Assembly (NCBI RefSeq): GCF_018388465.1
Contig: NZ_CP074404.1
Location: forward strand, 3,906,001 to 3,970,000
Source of the DNA: Cellulomonas fengjieae
GTDB taxonomy: Bacteria; Actinomycetota; Actinomycetes; Actinomycetales; Cellulomonadaceae
Length of the DNA: 64,000 bases
Direction: 5' to 3'
Under the pieces are notes generated by a model, which saw only the letters and a program-made list of their open reading frames with translations, did no database searches and had not been told where the DNA came from. The position numbers and the translations under genes were made by a program. Numbering within the stretch: the stretch's first letter is position 1; each line of letters opens with the position of its first letter. Below, piece by piece: positions 52,920 through 61,557 of the stretch.

Positions 52920-55301
52920 TCACGGCTCGACGGGGGCGGTCTCCGTCGGCACGGGCACCGGCGGCGCGGTCGGGACCGGCTTCGGCTTCGGCCCCGTCGA
53001 CACGACGACGGTCACCGAGCTGCCGGGCGCCAGGGCCGCGCCCCCCTTCGGGTCCACGCGGATCACGCGGCCGGCCGTCACGGTGTCGGACGGCTCGGAG
53101 ACGACGCTCGCGGTGAGCCCGGCGTTGACGATGGTCGCGGTCGCGTCCGCCTCGAGCTTGCCCTCGAGCCCGGCCGGGACGGTGACCTCCGTGGGCGCCT
53201 CCTGCGTCGGCTCCACCGTCGGCGCGACCGTCTCGGACGGCGCCTGGGTCGCGGTCGGGGAGGGCTTGCCGCCGACGTTCGCCCGCTCCGGGAACTCCAG
53301 GACCTCGGCGTACTGCGGCTGCGCGAACACGTCCTTCATGTACGACTGCCACAGGAAGGCCGGCCAGGTGGATCCGGTGACGAACTTGACCTTGCCGATC
53401 TGCCCGATCGACTCCTGGGACTTGCCGTCCTCACCGATCTGGCTCAGCGACACCTCGGTGACGATGTTGGGAGTGAAGCCGACGAACCAGGCGGCCTTGT
53501 TGTCGTTCGTGGTCCCGGTCTTGCCGGCGACGGGGCGGTCGAGCGGCTTGATCCACTGCTTGCCGGACCCCTTCTGCACCACCTGCGTCATGGCGTACGT
53601 GGCGTCGGCGATCACGTCCGCGGCGAACGCCTGCTCCGTCGGGTCCTTGTGCTGGTACGCGACCGAGCCGTCGGGGTTGGTGACGGTGCGGACGATGTAC
53701 GGGTCGACCCGGACGCCGCCCGAGGCGATGGTGGCGTAGGCCCCGGCCATGTCCATCGGGTTCAGGGTCTCGGTGCCGAGCACGTTGGCGCGGTTGGTGT
53801 CCACGGGCGCGGTCAGACCGGCGCGCTCGGCCACCTGGGCCGTCTTCTCCGGGCCGATCTCCAGGTTCAGCTGCGCGTACACGGTGTTGACCGACTGCGC
53901 GGTCGCCTCGACGAGGTCGATGTTCCCGAAGCCGTCGTTCCCGAAGTTGTTGACCTTCCAGTCGCCGAACTCCTGGGGCGTCCTGCCGCTGTAGCGCGTC
54001 TTCAGGGCGATGCCCTGCTCGAGCGCGGCGATGAGGGTGAACGGCTTGAACGTCGAGCCGGGCTGGATGAGGTCGAACGTCGCGGTGTTGCGCTGGTCGG
54101 CCAGGAAGTCCGGCCCGCCGTACAGGGCCACGATCGCGCCGTCCTTGGGGTCCACCGAGGAGAGCGACACCCGGGTGCGCTCGTGCGGCGTGGCGCCGTC
54201 CTGGCCGGGGAGCGTGCCGGCGCGGAAGGCGCCGACCTGTCCCTCGGCCGCCGCCTGGAGCGGCTGCTGGATCGTCGTGACGACCGACAGTCCACGGCGG
54301 TTGATCTGGTCGTCCGTGAGGGCGAGCGGCTCGCGCTTGAGCTCGTCACGCACCATCTCGAGCAGGTGGCCCTTGGGGCCGGCCATCGTGTTGTCCCGCT
54401 TGTACTCCACCGTCGGCGGGAAGACCATCGGCGCCCGCTCGGCGGCCGTGAGCCAGCCCTCCTCCTCCATGGAGTCGAGCACGATGTTCCAGCGCGCCTC
54501 GGCCTTCTCGGGCGCCTTGGCCGGGTCCCAGTTGTTGGGCGACGGGATGATCCCGGCCAGCAGGGCTGCCTGCTCGCGGGTCAGGTCCTTGGCGTCGACG
54601 TCGAAGTACGCCCGGGCGGCGGCCTGGATGCCGTACGAGTCGCGACCGAAGTAGATCGTGTTGAGGTACCGCTGCATGATCTCGGTCTTGGACTCCACCT
54701 TGGCGATCTTGATCGCCAGGATGGTCTCCTTGAACTTGCCGACGTAGTCGGTCGTCGTCTCGTCGACGTAGTACCGCTCCACGTACTGCTGCGTCAGGGT
54801 CGACCCACCCTGGGTCGGGCCGCCGCGCAGGTTGTTGAGCAGCGCGCGGCCCATGCCGGTGATCGACACCCCGCTGTTGTTGGTGAAGAACGTCTTGTCC
54901 TCGGCGGCGGCGACCGACTGGCCGACGTACTCGGGCAGCGTCTCGTACTCGACGAGCGTGCGCTTCTGCGCCGCGAACGTCCCCATCACCGGGCCGGGGG
55001 AGCCGTCGGGGTTGTTGGCGTAGTAGACCGTGGTCGTCTGCGCCTTGGTGTCGTCCGCCGGGTTCGGGATCTCCGTGCTGGCGTACGCGGCGACGAGCGC
55101 GCCGGCGCCGAGGAACGCGACCGCGAGGATCGCGCCGAGCACGAAGCGCCACGACGGCAGCCAGCGGTGCAGGCCCTGGTAGCCGGAACGGGGGTAGTCG
55201 AAGAAGCGTCGCTTGGTGGCGCTGCTGGGCGACGAGCTCGCCGTTCCGCGGGGCGCGGTGCGCTTGCCCCGGGCGGGAGCCCTTCGATTCGTGCCTGCCA
55301 A
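52920..55301 (-). CDS. Class A penicillin-binding protein (GT51 transglycosylase - transpeptidase - PASTA)
   Basis: A 793-residue bifunctional cell-wall synthase starting at TTG 55301 with GAAGG upstream. Residues 1-50 are a basic cytoplasmic tail, and a single anchor helix spans ~51-74. The glycosyltransferase domain has Glu134 (AAEDKTFF) and GGSTLTQQYVER near 166. The transpeptidase domain carries Ser416 and Lys419 (PGSTFKPF), SVN 470-472 and KTG 594-596. One PASTA domain (VPAGLEGKLEADATATIVNAGL) and a Pro/Val-rich tail close the protein. It polymerises and crosslinks peptidoglycan outside the membrane. It is transcribed toward the rpsF operon in the same direction. Confidence 0.96.
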   Translation of the reverse strand: MAGTNRRAPARGKRTAPRGTASSSPSSATKRRFFDYPRSGYQGLHRWLPSWRFVLGAILAVAFLGAGALVAAYASTEIPNPADDTKAQTTTVYYANNPDGSPGPVMGTFAAQKRTLVEYETLPEYVGQSVAAAEDKTFFTNNSGVSITGMGRALLNNLRGGPTQGGSTLTQQYVERYYVDETTTDYVGKFKETILAIKIAKVESKTEIMQRYLNTIYFGRDSYGIQAAARAYFDVDAKDLTREQAALLAGIIPSPNNWDPAKAPEKAEARWNIVLDSMEEEGWLTAAERAPMVFPPTVEYKRDNTMAGPKGHLLEMVRDELKREPLALTDDQINRRGLSVVTTIQQPLQAAAEGQVGAFRAGTLPGQDGATPHERTRVSLSSVDPKDGAIVALYGGPDFLADQRNTATFDLIQPGSTFKPFTLIAALEQGIALKTRYSGRTPQEFGDWKVNNFGNDGFGNIDLVEATAQSVNTVYAQLNLEIGPEKTAQVAERAGLTAPVDTNRANVLGTETLNPMDMAGAYATIASGGVRVDPYIVRTVTNPDGSVAYQHKDPTEQAFAADVIADATYAMTQVVQKGSGKQWIKPLDRPVAGKTGTTNDNKAAWFVGFTPNIVTEVSLSQIGEDGKSQESIGQIGKVKFVTGSTWPAFLWQSYMKDVFAQPQYAEVLEFPERANVGGKPSPTATQAPSETVAPTVEPTQEAPTEVTVPAGLEGKLEADATATIVNAGLTASVVSEPSDTVTAGRVIRVDPKGGAALAPGSSVTVVVSTGPKPKPVPTAPPVPVPTETAPVEP

Positions 55302-55611
55302 CGCGCTGCCTTCCGTTCGGGTGCTTGGTCGGGCCGGGCCTGCCGCCGGTCGTGGACCGGTTTCGGGCAGGCGTCAGCCGCGCAGCCCAGTATGGGGGAC
55401 CTCGCCGTGCGTGCCAGGTACTCCGCCGCACGATCCGGTCAGCCTTCACACGATCGGCACCGTGCACGCCAACCCCGGACGCACCCGTCGTCCCACGCGC
55501 GCGGACGCAGTGGCGTGGGTCACTGCACTTGCTGCGCCGACGTTCCCGACATATTCTCCGGATGTATCGAGTTGATACATCGAGTTCGACCCCGACCCGA
55601 GGAGGTGCCGA
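55302..55611. promoter_or_regulatory. Intergenic region between PBP and padR with a PadR operator at 55561-55581
   Basis: No gene is seen in these 310 bp. At 55561 GATGTATC - 5 bp - GATACATC is a perfect inverted repeat with the ATGT...ACAT ends recognised by PadR proteins. It lies 31 bp upstream of the padR GTG, so autorepression of the padR-ino1 operon is likely. Confidence 0.75.
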
Positions 55612-56262
55612 GTGCGCGGACGTTCTGACGTCCTGGAGCCCGCCATCCTCGGCCTGCTCCACGAGTCCCCGATGCACGGGTACGAGCTGCGCAAGCGGCT
55701 CAACCTCGTGCTGGGCTCGTTCCGTGCGCTGTCGTACGGCTCGCTGTACCCCTGCCTGAAGTCGCTCGCCGACCGCGGGTGGATCCAGGGCATCGAGTCG
55801 ATCGACACCACGCACGCCGTGGCGTCCAAGCGCGCCCGCATCGTCTACCAGCTGACCGCCGACGGCAAGGAGCACCTGCAGCAGGTGCTCGCGTCGTCGG
55901 GACCGGCCACGTGGGAGGACGAGAACTTCGACGTCCGGTTCGCCTTCTTCGGGCAGACCGACGCGGAGACCAGGCTCCGGATCCTCGAAGGTCGGCGCAC
56001 GCGCCTGACCGAACGACTCGAGAACGTCCGACAGTCCTTCGCCCGCACCCGCGAGCGCATGGACGAGTACACCCTCGAGCTCCAGCGGCACGGCCTCGAA
56101 CAGGTCGAGCGTGAGGTCCGCTGGCTCGACGGGCTGATCGACAACGAGCGTGGCCTCGGCCGCACCCGTCCAGCAGGCACCGGCCGCCCGGCCGTTGCTG
56201 ACACATCCGTTGGGGACGACGACGTCGACCTCGCGCGAATCACCGAGAAGGAGCGAGGATGA
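55612..56262 (+). CDS. PadR-family transcriptional regulator
   Basis: A 216-residue regulator from GTG 55612 with GGAGGT in place. The PadR winged helix is at ~5-80 ([51 protein letters not shown]). A C-terminal coiled coil of Vir_C type follows, then a variable acidic tail. Its stop overlaps the ino1 start by 4 bp. Being transcribed with ino1 and having its own operator, it probably couples inositol synthesis to an unknown signal. Confidence 0.92.
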   Translation: MRGRSDVLEPAILGLLHESPMHGYELRKRLNLVLGSFRALSYGSLYPCLKSLADRGWIQGIESIDTTHAVASKRARIVYQLTADGKEHLQQVLASSGPATWEDENFDVRFAFFGQTDAETRLRILEGRRTRLTERLENVRQSFARTRERMDEYTLELQRHGLEQVEREVRWLDGLIDNERGLGRTRPAGTGRPAVADTSVGDDDVDLARITEKERG

Positions 56263-57350
56263 CCTCCATCCGCGTCGCCATCGTCGGCGTCGGCAACTGC
56301 GCCGCGTCGCTCGTCCAGGGCGTGCACTACTACGCCGACGCCGACCCGACCAGCACCGTTCCCGGACTGATGCACGTCCAGTTCGGCGACTACCACGTGC
56401 GGGACATCGAGTTCGTGGCGGCGTTCGACGTCGACGCGAAGAAGGTCGGCTTCGACCTGTCCGAGGCCATCGGCGCCTCGGAGAACAACACGATCAAGAT
56501 CGCCGACGTGCCCCCGCTCGGCGTGACCGTGCAGCGTGGCGTGACCAACGACGGTCTCGGCAAGTACTACCGCGAGACGATCACCGAGTCCGACGCCGAG
56601 CCGGTCGACATCGTCGCCGCCCTGCGCGAGGCCCGCGTCGACGTCCTGATCTGCTACCTGCCCGTCGGGTCCGAGATCGCCGCGAAGTACTACGCGCAGT
56701 GCGCGATCGACGCCGGCGTCGCGTTCGTCAACGCGCTGCCCGTCTTCATCGCCTCCGACCCGGTCTGGGCCGCGAAGTTCGAGGCCGCCGGCGTCCCGAT
56801 CGTCGGCGACGACATCAAGTCGCAGGTCGGCGCCACCATCACGCACCGCGTGCTCGCGAAGCTCTTCGAGGACCGCGGCGTCGTGCTGGACCGCACGTAC
56901 CAGCTGAACGTCGGCGGCAACATGGACTTCAAGAACATGCTCGAGCGCGAGCGCCTGGAGTCCAAGAAGCTCTCCAAGACGCAGGCCGTGACCTCCAACC
57001 TGACCGGCCCCCTGGGCGGCAAGAAGGAGGACCGCAACGTCCACATCGGCCCGTCGGACTACGTCGCGTGGCTCGACGACCGCAAGTGGGCCTACGTCCG
57101 CCTCGAGGGTCGCGCGTTCGGCGAGGTGCCCCTGAACCTCGAGTACAAGCTCGAGGTCTGGGACTCGCCCAACTCGGCCGGCATCATCATCGACGCCCTG
57201 CGCGCCGCGAAGATCGCCAAGGACCGCGGCGTCGGCGGCCCGATCCTGTCGGCCTCGACGTACTTCATGAAGTCCCCGCCGGTCCAGATGGAGGACACCC
57301 TGGGCCGCGCCCAGCTGGAGGCCTTCATCAACGGTGAGAACGAGCGCTGA
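56259..57350 (+). CDS. ino1: Inositol-3-phosphate synthase
   Basis: A 363-residue NAD-dependent enzyme turning glucose 6-phosphate into inositol 3-phosphate. It makes the precursor of phosphatidylinositol and mycothiol. Nucleotide-binding [19 protein letters not shown] is at the N-terminus. The family's core segments follow: [54 protein letters not shown], and the active-site region [27 protein letters not shown]. It is translationally coupled to padR and followed by a strong terminator. Confidence 0.97.
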   Translation: MTSIRVAIVGVGNCAASLVQGVHYYADADPTSTVPGLMHVQFGDYHVRDIEFVAAFDVDAKKVGFDLSEAIGASENNTIKIADVPPLGVTVQRGVTNDGLGKYYRETITESDAEPVDIVAALREARVDVLICYLPVGSEIAAKYYAQCAIDAGVAFVNALPVFIASDPVWAAKFEAAGVPIVGDDIKSQVGATITHRVLAKLFEDRGVVLDRTYQLNVGGNMDFKNMLERERLESKKLSKTQAVTSNLTGPLGGKKEDRNVHIGPSDYVAWLDDRKWAYVRLEGRAFGEVPLNLEYKLEVWDSPNSAGIIIDALRAAKIAKDRGVGGPILSASTYFMKSPPVQMEDTLGRAQLEAFINGENER

Positions 57351-57357
57351 GCTAGCC

Positions 57358-57390
57358 GAAGGCGCCGCACCCCCCGGGTGCGGCGCCTTC
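57358..57390 (+). terminator. Terminator of the padR-ino1 operon
   Basis: Perfect 15-bp arms GAAGGCGCCGCACCC and GGGTGCGGCGCCTTC with a 3-base loop, 7 bp after the ino1 stop. Only a weak T-run follows, as is common in actinobacteria. Confidence 0.85.
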
Positions 57391-57475
57391 GTCGTGTGAA
57401 GAGTTCGTCACGGCAGGCGGTGCGAAGTCTTCACTCGAAGTCGCCTGTGCATGGCCTCGGCGGCTGGACCCTGAC

Positions 57476-58480
57476 GTGCGGGACCGTGGCTGGGTGAGCG
57501 ACGGCGCGCGACTGCCCCCACAGCTCGACGACGTGGCCCGGGAGACGGTATCTCGACAGGACGCGGTGGTGACCACAGCGCAGATGCAAGCCTGGGGCGT
57601 CAGCCGGTCGGTCGTCGCGCGCCGCGTCGGGTCCGGCCAGTGGCAGCACCTCTGGCGCGGGGTCGTCGTCGTGCATTCCGGGAACGTCACATGGCGGCAG
57701 CGCGCACGCGGCGCGCTCCTGTACGCAGGCAGAGACGCGGCCCTGTCGCACGGCTCGGCCGCGTTCATCCACGGGATCGTCGCCGCCCCGGGGTCGGATC
57801 TCGTCGTGAGCATCCCCGTCAACCGGGTGGTGACGCCTCAACCGGGACTCGTGGTCCGGCGACGTCGGGTGATGCCGTACGCCGGTGGTCGACTGCGAAC
57901 GGTCGGAGTCGATTCCACTGTCCTGGACCTGGTCGACCAGATGCGTTCCGAGGACGAGGTCGTCGGCGTGGTGTGCGACGCACTCCGCACCGGCGTGCTG
58001 CCGGGCCGCCTCCTCATGCACGCCGGACAGCGGCGTCTGCTGCGCCACCGCGCGCTGCTCACGGAACTCCTCGGGGAGTCGAGTCAGGCTGTCGAGTCGC
58101 CGCTCGAGCACCGGTACGCGCGGGACGTCGAGCGGCGGCACGGCCTACCGGCCGCCCGGGCACAGGTGTCCGAGAGGGTCGACGGCCGGTGGATCCGTGC
58201 GGACCGCGTGCACGTCGGGCTCGGCGTACGGATCGAGCTCGACGGGCAGCTGGCCCACCCGTTCGGGCGTACCGACGACGACACGTGGCGGGACAACGCC
58301 GTCGTGATCGCGCGCGACGAGGTCACGCTGCGCTACCGCTGGCGGCACGTCGCCGTCGACCCGTGCGCCACAGCCGCCCAGGTGGCCGCCGCCCTGCGAT
58401 CCCGCGGCTGGGAGGGCAACGCCACGCGCTGCAGCCACACCTGCGCGGTGTCGCCCAACCAGAAGACTTCGTCCCGGTGA
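57476..58480 (+). CDS. AbiEi-type antitoxin N-terminal domain fused to a DUF559/VSR-like endonuclease-fold C-terminus
   Basis: A 334-residue protein starting at GTG 57476. The first ~75 residues fit the AbiEi_4 winged helix (VSRQDAVVTTAQMQAWGVSRSVVARRVGSGQWQHLWRGVVVV). Residues ~75-200 match the middle of the type IV antitoxin family (ALLYAGRDAALSHGSAAFIHGI). The C-terminal ~120 residues resemble DUF559/VSR-like nucleases: ESPLEHRYARDVERRHGLPAARAQ, IRADRVH, RIELDGQLAHPFG, DDTWRDNAVV and LRYRWRHV. In this reading catalytic-type residues are Asp and Glu in those motifs. No AbiEii toxin gene lies beside it, so it is an orphan. Confidence 0.78.
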   Translation: MRDRGWVSDGARLPPQLDDVARETVSRQDAVVTTAQMQAWGVSRSVVARRVGSGQWQHLWRGVVVVHSGNVTWRQRARGALLYAGRDAALSHGSAAFIHGIVAAPGSDLVVSIPVNRVVTPQPGLVVRRRRVMPYAGGRLRTVGVDSTVLDLVDQMRSEDEVVGVVCDALRTGVLPGRLLMHAGQRRLLRHRALLTELLGESSQAVESPLEHRYARDVERRHGLPAARAQVSERVDGRWIRADRVHVGLGVRIELDGQLAHPFGRTDDDTWRDNAVVIARDEVTLRYRWRHVAVDPCATAAQVAAALRSRGWEGNATRCSHTCAVSPNQKTSSR

Positions 58481-58561
58481 GCAGGACCAGGTCTTCGGGA
58501 TCACGGGACCACCGGCCGGCGGCGTGACCGAGCGCTGATTCTCGGGTGCGAGGATGAGCCG

Positions 58562-59872
58562 GTGCAGGTGATCTCCGACCTCAAGGCCCTCTGGCCCCTC
58601 AAGGACTTCCGCAAGCTGTTCGCCGTCCGGCTCGTGAGCCAGAGCGCCGACGGCATGTTCCAGGTCGGACTCGCCACGCTCTTCTTCTTCTCGCCGGAGA
58701 ACGCGAGCACCGCGACCGGCGTCGCGGCGGCGTTCGCGGTGCTGCTGCTGCCGTTCACGATCGTCGGCCCGTGGGCGGGGGTGCTGCTCGACCGGTGGCG
58801 CCGCCGGCAGGTGCTCTTCGTCGGCAACCTGGTGCGGGTCGCCATCACCGTGGTCATCGCGCTGCTCATGCTCACCGAGGGCGTCGGCCCGGCCGTGTAC
58901 GTCCTCGCGCTGGTCAACCTGTCGATCAACCGGTTCCTGCTGTCGGCGCTCAGCGCGTCGCTGCCGCGCACGGTCGACGGTCCGCTGCTGCTCACCGCGA
59001 ACTCCCTGACCCCCACCCTCGGGGCCGGGGCGGCCGGGGTCGGCGGTGCGATCGGCCTGGTGCTCGGCCTGGTGCTGCCGGCCGGTCGGGGGCGCGACGC
59101 GGCGGCGCTGTTCATCGCCGCCGCCGTCATGGCGATCGCCGCCGCGCTGGCCACCCGGCTGGGCAAGGACCGGCTGGGTCCCGACCAGCGCGCCGACGCC
59201 CGCCAGATGAAGGCCGCGCTGAGCAGCCTCGCCCACGGGCTGGTGGCCGGTGCTCGGCACCTGATCGCCCGCCGGACCCCGGCGCGCGCGCTCGGGATCA
59301 TGGCCGCTCACCGGTTCCTGTACGGCGTGACGTTCATCGCCAGCATCCTCATCGCCCGCAACCTGCTGTCGAACCCGGCGGACCCCGACGAGGGCCTGCG
59401 CACCTTCGGGCTGGTGCTGGGCGCCTCGGCGGCCGGGTTCGTGCTGGCCGTGATCCTGACGCCGGTGCTGTCGCCGCGCACCGGGCCGCACGTGTGGATC
59501 GTGCTCTGCCTGGGTCTGGCCGCGCTCAGCCAGCTGCTGCTCGTCGCGTCGGCGAGCAAGCCGGCCGTGCTGGTGGCCGCCGGTTTCCTCGGCCTGGCCG
59601 CCCAGGGCGCCAAGATCGCGGTCGACACGATCGTGCAGCGCGACACCGACGACGCCTACCGCGGCCGCGCGTTCTCGCTGTACGACGTCCTCTACAACGC
59701 CGCGTTCGTCGGCGCCGCGGCCCTCGGGGCCGTCACGTTGCCGGACACCGGCTACTCCCGCGGCCTGTTCCTCGCCCTCGCCGTCGCCTACGCCGGGTTC
59801 GCAGCCCTGTACGGCTCGGCGTCCCGAGGGGTACCCACGGCGCACACCCCCGAGGCACGATTGGCCTCGTGA
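58562..59872 (+). CDS. MFS transporter
   Basis: A 436-residue protein with about 11-12 hydrophobic segments. The conserved loop GVLLDRWRRRQVLFVGNLVRV near 75-95 is the MFS motif A position. The N-terminus lacks a signal. Its stop codon overlaps the GTG start of the LOV phosphatase gene by 4 bp, so the two are co-translated. A functional link is not evident. The substrate is unknown. Confidence 0.87.
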   Translation: MQVISDLKALWPLKDFRKLFAVRLVSQSADGMFQVGLATLFFFSPENASTATGVAAAFAVLLLPFTIVGPWAGVLLDRWRRRQVLFVGNLVRVAITVVIALLMLTEGVGPAVYVLALVNLSINRFLLSALSASLPRTVDGPLLLTANSLTPTLGAGAAGVGGAIGLVLGLVLPAGRGRDAAALFIAAAVMAIAAALATRLGKDRLGPDQRADARQMKAALSSLAHGLVAGARHLIARRTPARALGIMAAHRFLYGVTFIASILIARNLLSNPADPDEGLRTFGLVLGASAAGFVLAVILTPVLSPRTGPHVWIVLCLGLAALSQLLLVASASKPAVLVAAGFLGLAAQGAKIAVDTIVQRDTDDAYRGRAFSLYDVLYNAAFVGAAALGAVTLPDTGYSRGLFLALAVAYAGFAALYGSASRGVPTAHTPEARLAS

Positions 59873-61557
59873 GCAGTGACGACAGGGTGGTCGGGCGGCA
59901 GGACGACCTGCCCCTGGACGCCGTGCTCGCCAGCGACCTCGCGATGTCCATCTCGGACGCGCAGCGGCCCGACGACCCTCTGGTCTGGGTCAACGGCGCG
60001 TTCAGCCGCCTGACGGGGTACCCGCTCGACGAGGTGCTGGGGCGCAACTGCCGGTTCCTGCAGGGCGCGGACACCGACCCGATCGCCGTGGCCCGCGTCC
60101 GGGTCGCGCTGGACGAGGACCGCGCGGTGGCCACCGTCCTGCGCAACTACCGGCGCGACGGCACGCCGTTCTGGAACCAGATGGTCATCAGCCCCGTGGT
60201 CGACGGGTCCGGCCGGATCACGCACCACATCGGCATCCAGGCCGACGTCACGGACCGCGTGGACGGCGACCGGGTGCGCGACCTGGAGATCGAGCTGGTC
60301 GACGAGGTGACGGCGCGACTGGGGCTGCTCGCGCACATCAGCGACGAGCTGGCCGTCCACCTCGACTACGACGCGGCGGTCGACGCGCTCGGCGACCTCG
60401 CGATCCCGTCGTTGGCCAGCTGGGGCTTCGTCGCCATCACGGACGACCGCGGCCGGTTCTCCCGGGTGCACCTGGTGGCCGGCGACCCGCGGAACCGCGA
60501 CGTCGTCGAGGCCCTGGCCGGTGAGGACCTCAGCTGGCTGGTGCGCGCCCCGAAGGTCGTGGAGGCGCTGCACAGCAGTCCCGGCTTCGTCGCCGCGCCG
60601 TACGCGATCGACACCATGGGGCTCCCCGACCGCACGACCCCGGCGCAGCTCGAGCTGCTGCGCCGGCTCGGGCTCGGCCAGGCCATGATCGTGCCGCTGC
60701 GTGCGCGCGACCGCGTGCTGGGGGTGCTGACGCTCGTCGCGGCCGACGGGTTCAGCGCCGAGGTGGTGGTGACCGCCGCCCACCTCGGGCGTCGCGCGGG
60801 CCTGGCGCTGGACAACGTCCGGCTGTTCCTCGCGGAGCGAACCGCGGCGCTGACCCTGCAGCACAGCCTCCTGCCCGAGATCCCCCACCTCCCCGACCTC
60901 GACGTCGCCTCCGCGTACGTCCCGTCCGGCCGCCACGCGGAGGTCGGCGGGGACTGGTTCGACGTCCTGCCCCTGCCGGACGGCACGATCGGGCTCGCCG
61001 TCGGTGACGTCGTGGGGCATGACCTGCGGGCCGCGGCGGCGATGGGTCAGCTCCGGTCGCTGCTGCGGTCGTACGCGTGGGAGGGGTCAGCACCGGGCGA
61101 GGTGCTGGCCCGGGCCGACGAGCTGGTGCGCGGCCTGGACATCGCCGACGTCGCCACGTGCACGTATCTGCGCTGGCGGTCGGTCGACGGGGGCGCAGAG
61201 GTCTCCTACGCGCGCGCCGGCCACCCGCCGCCGCTGCTGCGGCTCGCCGGCGGTGAGGTGCGCCTGCTCGACGCCGGCCTGTCCACGCCGATCGGGCTCG
61301 GCGGCCCGGGCGGCGCGCAGGCCTCCGTGGACGTGCCGTCCGGCTCGACCCTCGTGCTCTACACCGACGGGCTCGTGGAGCGTCGCGACCGCGGCCTGCG
61401 CGAGGGGATCGCCGCCCTCGTCGCCGAGCTCGCGGCCCTGCCCGACGACGCCGACTCCACCACGGTCAAGGACCGGCTCGTCAACGCGTTCGTCGGCACC
61501 CACCCGGAGGACGACGTCTGCCTCCTCGTGGTCAGGAGCGAGCCGCCCACCAGCTGA
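59869..61557 (+). CDS. LOV-GAF-PP2C (SpoIIE-type) serine/threonine phosphatase, probable blue-light sensor
   Basis: A 562-residue soluble signalling protein from GTG 59869. The PAS domain (~22-130) is a LOV domain: GRNCRFLQ at 58-65 has the flavin-reactive Cys61, with RLTGY and NYRRDGTPFWN at the expected positions, so it should bind FMN and respond to blue light. A GAF-like domain (~165-320) follows. The PP2C/SpoIIE phosphatase (~345-560) has HAEVGGDWFDVLPL, AVGDVVGHDLRAAAAMGQLR, YARAGHPPPLL and VLYTDGLVE, with the metal-binding Asp residues. Such enzymes free sigma factors through anti-sigma antagonists. No partner is adjacent. Confidence 0.93.
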   Translation: MSSDDRVVGRQDDLPLDAVLASDLAMSISDAQRPDDPLVWVNGAFSRLTGYPLDEVLGRNCRFLQGADTDPIAVARVRVALDEDRAVATVLRNYRRDGTPFWNQMVISPVVDGSGRITHHIGIQADVTDRVDGDRVRDLEIELVDEVTARLGLLAHISDELAVHLDYDAAVDALGDLAIPSLASWGFVAITDDRGRFSRVHLVAGDPRNRDVVEALAGEDLSWLVRAPKVVEALHSSPGFVAAPYAIDTMGLPDRTTPAQLELLRRLGLGQAMIVPLRARDRVLGVLTLVAADGFSAEVVVTAAHLGRRAGLALDNVRLFLAERTAALTLQHSLLPEIPHLPDLDVASAYVPSGRHAEVGGDWFDVLPLPDGTIGLAVGDVVGHDLRAAAAMGQLRSLLRSYAWEGSAPGEVLARADELVRGLDIADVATCTYLRWRSVDGGAEVSYARAGHPPPLLRLAGGEVRLLDAGLSTPIGLGGPGGAQASVDVPSGSTLVLYTDGLVERRDRGLREGIAALVAELAALPDDADSTTVKDRLVNAFVGTHPEDDVCLLVVRSEPPTS

